The notes under the pieces were generated by a model. The model was not told the DNA's origin. It was given only the letters and a program-made list of their open reading frames with translations, and made no database searches. A stretch of 37,361 nucleotides of DNA from Bacteroidales bacterium (GTDB lineage Bacteria > Bacteroidota > Bacteroidia > Bacteroidales > WCHB1-69), in NCBI GenBank assembly GCA_017540505.1, contig JAFYAW010000013.1, positions 1-37,361 on the forward strand. The letters run 5' to 3'. Both the position numbers and the translations under genes were made by a program. This document shows, piece by piece, positions 23,595 through 30,582 of the stretch (position 1 is its first letter; every line of letters starts with the position of its first letter).

Positions 23595-24167
23595 ATGAAA
23601 AAAGTATTAGTATTGGCCCTCGTAGCCATCGCACTCTGTTTCAGTGCCTGCAAAGAGCCCCATGTAACCCCTATTAACCCTCTGGCTAAAGCCCTGTTCG
23701 CCCCCGGCGGCAACGACTCCAAATGGGACTACACAGACCTTCGCGCCACCAATCCGGATGACCGTGTCTTCTCCGTTACCGTATCCGATTACGAAGAGTA
23801 TCAGAACGAGTGCGAAGAAAAGAAAGTCTCTTCCGAAGCCATTTCATACAAACTGGGCGGAACTCCCTGTAATGTTTATTCCAATTCCTGCGTTGAAGAC
23901 AACACCGCCTACATCAAAGTGGCCATCCCGCATACCGATCCGCTCGTGTTGAAATGCGATGCCAACGGCAAATTCGACTGCAAGGCTTACGAATATCTGG
24001 AGACCTACGATCTTCTCGGCATCACCTACAACAAGGTCCATCATTTCACCGTGGAACTGGCTTCCGCAGAAGTGGAATACTGGTTTGCCGAAAACATCGG
24101 TCTGGTCTATGCACAGGATAACCAAGGCAAGGTTTGCCTCAAGCTCACCGGCCACACCATTTACTAA
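23595..24167 (+). CDS. Putative lipoprotein of unknown function
   Basis: This 190-residue protein has a lipoprotein signal peptide; the lipobox FSAC places the lipidated cysteine at residue 19, followed by KEPHVTP. The mature domain has several further cysteines and beta-rich character (KVAIPHTDPLVLKCDANGKFDC, KVHHFTVELASAEVEYWFAENIGLVYAQD). The last segment resembles the closing part of secreted beta-proteins found in the phylum. No catalytic motif is recognised. The gene is followed by a strong terminator. Confidence 0.8.
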   Translation: MKKVLVLALVAIALCFSACKEPHVTPINPLAKALFAPGGNDSKWDYTDLRATNPDDRVFSVTVSDYEEYQNECEEKKVSSEAISYKLGGTPCNVYSNSCVEDNTAYIKVAIPHTDPLVLKCDANGKFDCKAYEYLETYDLLGITYNKVHHFTVELASAEVEYWFAENIGLVYAQDNQGKVCLKLTGHTIY

Positions 24168-24215
24168 AATTTGGTAAAAAAGACATCATGGTTCGTCGTT
24201 TTGCGACGGCCTCGG

Positions 24216-24248
24216 ACCCCACACAGCGTTTGTGTGGGGTTTTTATTT
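24216..24248 (+). terminator. Rho-independent terminator after the lipoprotein gene
   Basis: A 10-bp perfect stem (ACCCCACACA, 24216-24225, with TGTGTGGGGT, 24231-24240) and a 5-base loop are followed by a T-rich tract. It lies about 50 bases after the lipoprotein stop and touches the 3' end of the convergent tcdA gene. Confidence 0.88.
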
Positions 24249-24987
24249 ATACCCTCTTCTCCGTGCTTTCCCCCAACAACTCCCGTATAACAGCGGCGGC
24301 GGCGAAACAGCCAAAGGCCGCCGGCATATAGGAGATGGTTCCAACCGTGGACAACTTGTTGATTTCCTCATCTTTATCGATAACCACCGCATGCTCCGGC
24401 ACATGCTCGGAGGAATAGACCACCAGAAAACCTCTTCTCACCCCCAAACGGTACAAGCGTTTCCGCACCGTCTTGGCCAGATGGCAGTACGACGATTTGG
24501 AAATATCAGCCACCCGGATTAACGAGGGGTCCATCTTACCACCCGCACCCATCACGGAAAGCACCTTCAGATTGCGTTGCAAGGCCTGGTATATCAGATA
24601 GACCTTCGGGGACAGGGAGTCGATGGCATCCAGCACATAATCATACGGAGCGGCATCCAACAGGGCCTCCGTGCGCTCGTCGCGGATAAAGGCCTCCACC
24701 ACATGCAGTTTCAGTTGGGGATTGATATCCAGCAAGCGGTCGGCCATCACCTGTGCCTTGCTTTTTCCAAGGGTGGAATGCAGAGCTGGCAGCTGGCGGT
24801 TGAGATTGGACTCGGACACATTGTCCGCATCCACGATCGTCATCTCCCCAACGCCGGCACGGCAGAGCATCTCCGCTGAAAAGGCACCCACGCCACCCAG
24901 GCCCACCTGCAACACGTGCATGCGGGAAAGCTTGTCAGCCCCTTCCTGACCAATCAGCAATTCCGTTCGGGTTTTCCAAGTTTCCAT
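24247..24987 (-). CDS. tcdA: tRNA threonylcarbamoyladenosine dehydratase (TcdA/CsdL)
   Basis: TcdA is an E1-like enzyme that uses ATP to cyclise t6A37 in tRNA to ct6A. The 246-residue protein has the ThiF/MoeB nucleotide-binding motif QVGLGGVGAFSAEML (about residues 27-41). The acidic MTIVDADNVSESNLNRQLPA segment with the Asp and Arg used for adenylation follows, and the family motif YDYVLDAIDSLSPK is also present. The C-terminus lacks the extra zinc domain of ThiF/MoeB, which favours TcdA. It is convergent with the lipoprotein gene. Confidence 0.92.
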   Translation of the reverse strand: METWKTRTELLIGQEGADKLSRMHVLQVGLGGVGAFSAEMLCRAGVGEMTIVDADNVSESNLNRQLPALHSTLGKSKAQVMADRLLDINPQLKLHVVEAFIRDERTEALLDAAPYDYVLDAIDSLSPKVYLIYQALQRNLKVLSVMGAGGKMDPSLIRVADISKSSYCHLAKTVRKRLYRLGVRRGFLVVYSSEHVPEHAVVIDKDEEINKLSTVGTISYMPAAFGCFAAAAVIRELLGESTEKRV

Positions 24988-25034
24988 ATCATTCTTTAAA
25001 AAATAGAATACACCTTATCCTATATTCCTGTTCT

Positions 25035-25976
25035 TCAGGATTTTCTTACATCATACACGCGGAGATACTGTCGGTAGATCTCATCCCAATTGAAGGGATG
25101 CAGCGGATGAAGGTCGGCAATATGCTGCTCCACCGTAGCATAGCGTTCGCTGATTAACAGTATTTTCTCCGCCAGATCATGAGCGTTGTGCGGCATCACG
25201 GAGAATCCCGCAGTCCCATCAGGGAAGATGCCGTCGAAGCAGCCCTGGCGCGCATACAGCACCGGCAGGCCCTGCGACAACGCCTCCGCGTACAGGGTTG
25301 TGGACCCATTGACAGGCGTGGGCTGCACCAGCATGTCATGGCGGCGGTACATCTCCATGCGTTCCGCCTCGCCAAGGGCATTCGGCTCAAAAGTGGTGAC
25401 ATCCACGGACAGATTCTGTTTGCGGAGCAATTTCGCCGCCTTCTCCACCATTTCCAGAGTCGTGTCGCGACCCATGTTCAACGCCGTCAGCAGGCGTATA
25501 TGAATCAGGGAGACAGGCTTCGAACGGCGCAGATTCTGAAACCAGAAGGGGCTGATGCCGTCATAAATCACCAAGGAGCGGCTGAAAACCGCATCAGCTA
25601 ACTTGTCGGACAGCTTGTCGGCCAATGCATATTGGAAATGCTGGTTGGGAAACACCACCTTCTCGGCATTCTCCAGCACATCATAGCGTTTGGACTTCAG
25701 GGAGAACGCTTCCAGATGCCTCAAATCCTCCGACGTAAGGGTGAGCACGTACGGGATGCCGTGTTCTTGCCTCAGGCGCAGTGCGTCAGGCCCGTCCTGA
25801 TACCAGCTGTGCGCGTGGGTCAAAGATATAGTCTCCCCTGTCGGCATTTCCGCCGGCATTTCCGCCGCCGTTTCAGCGATCAGATTACGCACATAGGAGC
25901 CTAACCGTTCCAACAGGAGCGGAAATCCGGCATCATTCCGGTAATCTTTATAAAGGTGTAATACAGAGATATTCAT
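25035..25976 (-). CDS. Glycosyltransferase, GT4-like
   Basis: A 313-residue cytoplasmic GT-B protein. The N-terminus MNISVLHLYKDYRNDAGFP and the HAHSWYQDGP region fit the acceptor half. The donor-binding half has HDMLVQPTPVNGSTTLYAEALSQGLPVLYAR (split here as NGSTTLYAEALSQGLPVL), resembling the GT4 E-x7-E segment. Short in-frame duplications are visible (AEMPAEMP, and DKLSDKLAD). The start overlaps the stop of the upstream deacetylase-like gene by 4 bases (ATGA), so the pair is translationally coupled and probably acts on one surface polysaccharide. The sugar is unknown. Confidence 0.85.
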   Translation of the reverse strand: MNISVLHLYKDYRNDAGFPLLLERLGSYVRNLIAETAAEMPAEMPTGETISLTHAHSWYQDGPDALRLRQEHGIPYVLTLTSEDLRHLEAFSLKSKRYDVLENAEKVVFPNQHFQYALADKLSDKLADAVFSRSLVIYDGISPFWFQNLRRSKPVSLIHIRLLTALNMGRDTTLEMVEKAAKLLRKQNLSVDVTTFEPNALGEAERMEMYRRHDMLVQPTPVNGSTTLYAEALSQGLPVLYARQGCFDGIFPDGTAGFSVMPHNAHDLAEKILLISERYATVEQHIADLHPLHPFNWDEIYRQYLRVYDVRKS

Positions 25977-27307
25977 ATTTGTCGTAGGTAAATGGTCTTA
26001 TAAGCATCGCTATAATTGCGACCCAGCAGATGGTTGTGCCAAAGGATCACGAAATCGCCCTCCACGGCGACGCAGCGGTGGCGCAGGCGGGCAATCAGCT
26101 CATTACTTTGTTCTACGGATAAGTTCATATAATCCCAGAGGGTGCCATCCATCACAATCAGAGGATGTTCCATCACCGTGCTGGGCTCGTCCTTTTCCAA
26201 ATCGTACAACGGATAGGGGTGGCAGGTGCCGCAACGGAAGCCCGCCATTTCGGCGAAGCCGAGGGTATAGTCATCCTTGATCCCATTTTGTTCCCACACC
26301 CGGAGCGTGCCTGTCCGCACGGTGTGTTCCGTCGGAGGCGGGCCGGCAGGCGTGTCACAGGCGAAGCGCAGATAGTGCTGCCGGCCCGCCGTCACCTCCT
26401 GACGCAGGATCTGGTTCAGACGCGACTTCTCCACCGCGAAGCGTTCCGGATCCGCGTAACTCTCATAGCTTCCGTGGATTCCCACTTCCATGCCCGCCTG
26501 AAGGATACGCTCCACGCACCCGCGCACCACCGAATCCCCGACGTTGTAGGTGCAGTCCGACTCCAAAAAATGCAACGCCTTGAAGAAAAACACCGACTTC
26601 AAGTTCCGCGCCTTCGATTGTTCTATCAGCTCATCAATGGCTAAAACGTATGGGTCCTTTGAGGAATCGCGGCGGCAGGCCCTGTATTCGCGCCACGACG
26701 TGCGCACATCCGACAACCGGCGGTTGATGAGCAGATCGCGACCGACGATGGACCTGAACGCCTGCCACCCGCCGTGGAAGCGGAACAGATGGTCCACATC
26801 ATGGGTGGGGATCACCTGCGGCTGACGGGGCACTAACGGATATTCGGGCAGCAGATTTTCCAGAATCCACTGCCGAAGCAACATGGCATATTCGTCCACC
26901 AAAGGGGTGTTTAAGAAGCGGTAACGGCGAGCGAGGCTGTCCCTCCACGGGAAACGGCCATGCGGATCACGTTCCCGGCTGAAAATCTCCTCCTGACGGG
27001 AAAGCAGCATAAAGCTCGGCGTGATAATATCATACGGCAACGGATAATGCTCATCGCCAGCGGGAAAGAGCGGAATCAGCTCCTCCTCGTCCGCAGTGTC
27101 CACCCATTGGCACTCGGCGGTGCCATCCAGGAAAGCCTTCTGCTGCTTTTCGGAGAAAAGTGGCAGCGCGAGGGCTTTTCCCTCATCAAAAAGAATAACA
27201 ACCTCCTCGCGCGTGATGCCGACCGCGTAGCGCAGAACCTCATCTGCGGGCAAGGCCACAGCAAGCAGGTGATTCAGCGTATATCGGACAGCATTATTGG
27301 ACAACAT
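25973..27307 (-). CDS. Polysaccharide deacetylase-like protein (NodB-type fold)
   Basis: A 444-residue protein of the Bacteroidetes polysaccharide-deacetylase-like group with an N-terminal DUF7033-type domain (about 1-150). The NodB-like part shows VIPTHDVDHLFRFHGG (metal-binding Asp-x-Asp-His; about residues 164-179) and MEVGIHGSYES (His). No signal peptide is seen, so it probably acts in the cytoplasm or at the inner membrane face. It heads a two-gene unit with the glycosyltransferase. Whether it is an active deacetylase is uncertain, since not all catalytic loops can be matched by eye. Confidence 0.85.
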   Translation of the reverse strand: MLSNNAVRYTLNHLLAVALPADEVLRYAVGITREEVVILFDEGKALALPLFSEKQQKAFLDGTAECQWVDTADEEELIPLFPAGDEHYPLPYDIITPSFMLLSRQEEIFSRERDPHGRFPWRDSLARRYRFLNTPLVDEYAMLLRQWILENLLPEYPLVPRQPQVIPTHDVDHLFRFHGGWQAFRSIVGRDLLINRRLSDVRTSWREYRACRRDSSKDPYVLAIDELIEQSKARNLKSVFFFKALHFLESDCTYNVGDSVVRGCVERILQAGMEVGIHGSYESYADPERFAVEKSRLNQILRQEVTAGRQHYLRFACDTPAGPPPTEHTVRTGTLRVWEQNGIKDDYTLGFAEMAGFRCGTCHPYPLYDLEKDEPSTVMEHPLIVMDGTLWDYMNLSVEQSNELIARLRHRCVAVEGDFVILWHNHLLGRNYSDAYKTIYLRQI

Positions 27308-27326
27308 TATCCCAAATTTGGAAATG

Positions 27327-27334
27327 CAAAGATA
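27327..27334 (-). promoter_or_regulatory. Putative -7 promoter box (TATCTTTG) for the deacetylase/glycosyltransferase pair
   Basis: The minus strand reads TATCTTTGC, a TAnnTTTG match, 20 bases before the ATG at 27307. Confidence 0.55.
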
Positions 27335-27377
27335 CTAAAAAACATTCATTCTGATGCTCGGTATGCGCAACCCAACA

Positions 27378-27412
27378 ATGCCACACATTGGCATACCCCT
27401 ACCCTATCTTTG
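27378..27412 (+). promoter_or_regulatory. Promoter with inverted repeat and -7 box for the DnaB-like gene
   Basis: An inverted repeat ATGCCA-N5-TGGCAT (27378-27394) is followed after 10 bases by TATCTTTG (27405-27412). Counted from the core TGCCA-N5-TGGCA, the spacing to the box is 11 bases, identical to the arrangement at 34903-34936. The repeat covers the place where a -33 element would lie, so it is either a special -33 element or an operator. Confidence 0.6.
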
Positions 27413-27485
27413 CCGCCACGTCTGCGAGTAGCAAAAATCCATTCCACCCGCTGACAACCGCTATTTTTGCAAAAAATTCAAGAGT

Positions 27486-28841
27486 ATGACAATCGACAAA
27501 AACCAACGCGCCCTGGCCCAACTGTCCGCCATCTACCGGCCCGGCACGCTCAACCTCATCGGCGGACGCCCCGGAATGGGCAAGACCACCCTGGCTTTCT
27601 ATCTTGCGACGGAAGCACATCTGCCCACCGTCTATTTCTCCCTCGAAATGAGCAGCGACCAACTGCTGCTGCACCACGTGACCGGGAAATGCCCCGAATG
27701 GATTCACCTAGACGACACCGTGCCGATGACCGTGGAACTGATTCGCACGAAAGTGCACCAGCTGCAGAAAACCCAGAAAATCCGCTGGGTAGTTGTCGAC
27801 TACTTGCAATTGATGAGCTCGTCGCAGCCGTATTCGAACCGCACAGACGAGATCGTTCTTATCATCAATGAGTTGAAGAAGATGGCCGGAGAACTCCAGG
27901 TGGCGGTCATCGTACTCACGCAGCTGATGCGCACGGTGGAGATGCGCGATGACCGCCGTCCCACCCTGCAGGACGTGTACAATTGGGACCGTATCGGAGA
28001 ATGGGTGGACGACGTGCGCCTGCTCCACCGCGACGAATACTACCATATTGTCGGTGGCAAAAAGAATCTGTTGGAGGTGCTGGCCACCGAGCGCGGGCAG
28101 GGCGGCGTCCCTGACCTGCAGCTGAAGTATCTGGGGTGGGACGCTTCGTTGACACTGAAACAGAACTTACAGGGGATATCGGACACGGACAAGCTCCGCA
28201 CGATGCTTGCCACTACCGAGGGCGAAATCCTCCGCATGGCCAAGCCCTTTGATGGCGACTTAGACTGGGACACGTACACCGGGAAGATTCTTGACCGAAT
28301 GTTAGAAGAGCGTGCCAGCATCCTCAACCGGATGTTTGAGTTGCACTGCACCGAGGCCGAGGTGCGCCGCTTCGAGCACGTGAACGATGCGCTGTTGAAG
28401 ATGATGAACCGATTCCACGAGGAGCAGCAACAGCTTCAGAAACAGTTGGATATGCTTCCCGACATCGGCGAGCACGGTGCCAACCGCTTATATCTGATCG
28501 GGGAAATCAACTATTGTCACGACCACGAGGACCCGAAGATCTTCCCGATGGAGGAGGATGCGTTTTACGGGTCGCACTGGAACGAGATGTTGTGGGCGGT
28601 GTCGTCGATCTCGCGGATGGACGCGCACACCATCCACAACGGCGAGTCCAACCACCTCGATGACGGCCAGACCTGGGCGGAGGGCCCGCTGTGCATCCCG
28701 CAGTTCGAGCATATCTGCGTCTGCTACCTTGCCCACGCCCTCTGCACGCACCTGCGCTACAGCATCCCCGACCTTCTTCGGATGACCACCTACACCTGCG
28801 AGCGCTCGATGTGGGAGATGTCGGAGGGAAAGGTTGATTAG
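27486..28841 (+). CDS. DnaB-like RecA-fold ATPase fused to an unknown C-terminal domain
   Basis: A 451-residue protein. Residues 1-225 match the C-terminal motor domain of replicative helicase DnaB: Walker A GGRPGMGKTT (26-35), FSLEMS (51-56), Walker B VVVDYLQLM (102-110), and VIVLTQLMRTVEMRDDRRPT with the sensor Gln. The DnaB N-terminal domain that binds primase is absent. Residues 226-451 are not DnaB. A helical, possibly coiled-coil part (about 280-330, rich in Glu/Gln/Leu) leads to a compact His/Trp/Cys-rich domain (SHWNEMLWAVSSISRMDAH, GPLCIPQFEHICVCYLAHAL) that I do not recognise. It is therefore an orphan DnaB-type ATPase, not the main replicative helicase. A -7 box lies 73 bases upstream. 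Confidence 0.85.
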   Translation: MTIDKNQRALAQLSAIYRPGTLNLIGGRPGMGKTTLAFYLATEAHLPTVYFSLEMSSDQLLLHHVTGKCPEWIHLDDTVPMTVELIRTKVHQLQKTQKIRWVVVDYLQLMSSSQPYSNRTDEIVLIINELKKMAGELQVAVIVLTQLMRTVEMRDDRRPTLQDVYNWDRIGEWVDDVRLLHRDEYYHIVGGKKNLLEVLATERGQGGVPDLQLKYLGWDASLTLKQNLQGISDTDKLRTMLATTEGEILRMAKPFDGDLDWDTYTGKILDRMLEERASILNRMFELHCTEAEVRRFEHVNDALLKMMNRFHEEQQQLQKQLDMLPDIGEHGANRLYLIGEINYCHDHEDPKIFPMEEDAFYGSHWNEMLWAVSSISRMDAHTIHNGESNHLDDGQTWAEGPLCIPQFEHICVCYLAHALCTHLRYSIPDLLRMTTYTCERSMWEMSEGKVD

Positions 28842-28862
28842 TGCATTTTACTGATATGAAGA

Positions 28863-28899
28863 GGATTCCGCCCGGCATTGTTGAGTCGTGGCGGAATCC
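28863..28899. repeat. 10-bp inverted repeat after the DnaB-like gene
   Basis: GGATTCCGCC (28863-28872) and GGCGGAATCC (28890-28899) form a perfect stem with a 17-base loop, 22 bases after the stop. No T-tract follows, so it is at most a weak or factor-dependent terminator; it could also be a remnant of the degenerate gene it overlaps. Confidence 0.6.
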
Positions 28900-28983
28900 A
28901 GCCTCGCCAGAGCAGGCATCTACGACACCCTCGCCTGCATCAACGGCAGCATCGCCGAAGCGTACTACCAAGAGATCCCCGAG
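28885..28983 (+). pseudogene. Remnant of an ADP-ribosylglycohydrolase C-terminus (left copy)
   Basis: In one frame this short stretch encodes SLARAGIYDTLACINGSIAEAYYQEIPE, clearly homologous to the C-terminal active-site region of DraG/ARH-type ADP-ribosylglycohydrolases (SLGGDSDTLACITGGIAEAYY). The metal-binding GGDSDT is corrupted to AGIYDT, and no N-terminal part exists upstream. The last 61 bases are about 90% identical to the right copy at 30338-30398, with the ATPase gene between. It is a non-functional fragment. Confidence 0.7.
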
Positions 28984-29045
28984 GTGTCGGAGAGCAGAAA
29001 AAGTAAAATATTCCCCATTTCTGTTTCGCAAAATCAAAAAAAATG

Positions 29046-29053
29046 TATTTTTG
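29046..29053 (+). promoter_or_regulatory. Putative -7 promoter box (TATTTTTG) for the DUF4143 ATPase gene
   Basis: TATTTTTGC matches TAnnTTTG, 31 bases before the ATG at 29085. A near -33 element TTTC lies 18 bases upstream. Confidence 0.5.
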
Positions 29054-29084
29054 CGAAATAGAAACACTTTAACCATTGATTATT

Positions 29085-30287
29085 ATGAAGTTAATAGAAA
29101 GACCATCTTATCAGAAACGCATACAGCGAGTAAAAGGAACTCCCGACATCAAAGTGATTACGGGTGTGCGACGTTGCGGCAAATCAAAACTGATGGAGGA
29201 ATTTGCCAAAAGCATACGGGTTTCTGAGACTAATGCAAATATCATTCACATCAATTTCAACCTGCTGGAGTTTGAACCGTTGCTGGAATACCACAAATTA
29301 CATCAGTATGTGGAGAATGCCTATCAAAACGGTAAACACAATTACGTGCTGATTGACGAAATTCAGATGTGTGAGTCTTTTGAAAAAGCCATCAACAGCT
29401 TGCACGCCACAGAAAAATACGACATTTATCTGACCGGTTCTAACGCATTCCTGTTGAGCAGCGATCTCGCCACATTATTCACTGGCAGAACCTTTGAAAT
29501 AAAAGCATTTCCATTTTCTTTCCAAGAGTATCTGCAATATTTCGAATATGAGGACATTGAGAAAGCATTTTCGTTGTACACGGAAGAGGGAGGTATGGCG
29601 GGTTCCTATCTCTATTCAACCCCAAAAGAAAAGTACAGTTATATCAACGACGAAGTGTTCAATGCGCTTATCGTCAGGGATATCATTGCCAAATACAAGA
29701 TCCGGAATATCCCACTGTTGCACCGTCTTATAGACTTTATGATGGACAATATCGGCAACATCACATCTATCAGGAATATCGCCAACGCATTGATATCAAA
29801 CAAGATAAACACCAATGACAAAACCATAGGAACTTACATCGACTATCTTTGCAAGGCGTTTGCGTTTTACAGAATCCGCAGATATGACATTGCCGGGAAA
29901 CGCTATCTGACCAATGACGACAAGTATTACCTCGCCGACCACTCCTTCAGATATGCCCGCTTGGGTATGAAGAACCTTGACCGGGGACGGATTCTGGAGA
30001 ACATCGTTGCCATTGAACTGCTTCGACGGGGGTATGAGGTATATGTGGGCATTATGCACCGCAGTGAGATAGATTTTGTGGCCATGAAGCAGCACGAGAA
30101 GGTGTATTTCCAGGTGGCGGACGACATCTCAAACCCTGAGACTTTCAAAAGGGAAACCGATTCATTGCTGAAAATCAGAGATGCCTACCCAAAGGTTCTG
30201 CTTGCCCGTACCCGACAGCCTAATTTCACGCACGAGGGCATTCTCGTCTGCAACATTGCAGATTGGCTTCGGAGCGAAATAGGGTGA
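29085..30287 (+). CDS. AAA_14/DUF4143 ATP-binding protein
   Basis: A 400-residue protein of the large AAA_14-DUF4143 family; the ATG at 29085 is preferred over an in-frame TTG at 29076. Walker A is GVRRCGKS (27-34), Walker B VLIDEIQ (88-94), followed by the sensor segment YLTGSNAFLLSSDLATLFTGR. The C-terminal DUF4143 domain (about 200-360) contains HRSEIDFVAMK and YFQVADD, reminiscent of a PD-(D/E)XK nuclease core with Gln replacing Glu. The family is very common in Bacteroidetes and has no well-established function. Here it lies between two ADP-ribosylglycohydrolase scraps, and its stop is directly followed, in frame, by the right scrap. Confidence 0.92.
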   Translation: MKLIERPSYQKRIQRVKGTPDIKVITGVRRCGKSKLMEEFAKSIRVSETNANIIHINFNLLEFEPLLEYHKLHQYVENAYQNGKHNYVLIDEIQMCESFEKAINSLHATEKYDIYLTGSNAFLLSSDLATLFTGRTFEIKAFPFSFQEYLQYFEYEDIEKAFSLYTEEGGMAGSYLYSTPKEKYSYINDEVFNALIVRDIIAKYKIRNIPLLHRLIDFMMDNIGNITSIRNIANALISNKINTNDKTIGTYIDYLCKAFAFYRIRRYDIAGKRYLTNDDKYYLADHSFRYARLGMKNLDRGRILENIVAIELLRRGYEVYVGIMHRSEIDFVAMKQHEKVYFQVADDISNPETFKRETDSLLKIRDAYPKVLLARTRQPNFTHEGILVCNIADWLRSEIG

Positions 30288-30497
30288 CCTGCAGCGGAGA
30301 GTGCCGTCCGCTTAGCCGTCTCGCTCGGCGGCGACAGCGACACCCTCGCCTGCATCACCGGCGGCATCGCCGAAGCCTACTACAAAGAAATCCCCGAAGA
30401 GATCGCCCGCCAGATGTGGTCCCGCTTGCCGGAGACCTTCCGAGAGATTTTGCGGGAGATGAGGGGAAGGTTCGGGGGGACGTTGGGGGATTTGTAA
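30288..30497 (+). pseudogene. ADP-ribosylglycohydrolase C-terminal fragment (right copy)
   Basis: Sixty-nine codons in frame directly after the ATPase stop encode AVRLAVSLGGDSDTLACITG, then GIAEAYYKEIPEEIARQMW and about 30 more residues to a TAA at 30495. This is the C-terminus of an ARH/DraG ADP-ribosylglycohydrolase, with the binuclear-metal motif GGDSDT intact. There is no start codon in context and no N-terminal two-thirds, so it is a remnant. Such enzymes remove ADP-ribose from proteins or nucleic acids and are frequent partners of ADP-ribosylating toxins. Confidence 0.82.
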
Positions 30498-30526
30498 GAA
30501 GGAGGTGGAAGAAAAGGGGAAAGTTG

Positions 30527-30534
30527 TAGTTTTG
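30527..30534 (+). promoter_or_regulatory. Putative -7 promoter box (TAGTTTTG) for the DUF262 pair
   Basis: TAGTTTTGC matches TAnnTTTG, 48 bases before the ATG at 30583 and just after the pseudogene stop. No -33 match at correct spacing. Confidence 0.5.
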
Positions 30535-30582
30535 CGGCGGAGAAAACACGTCAACAATAGTTAAGAAATAAATAGTAATTAT

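Noticed and set aside
28841-29227. Open frame of 128 codons starting just after the DnaB-like gene
   Set aside because: It reads through the ADP-ribosylglycohydrolase remnant in another frame and then through the promoter and start of the ATPase gene.
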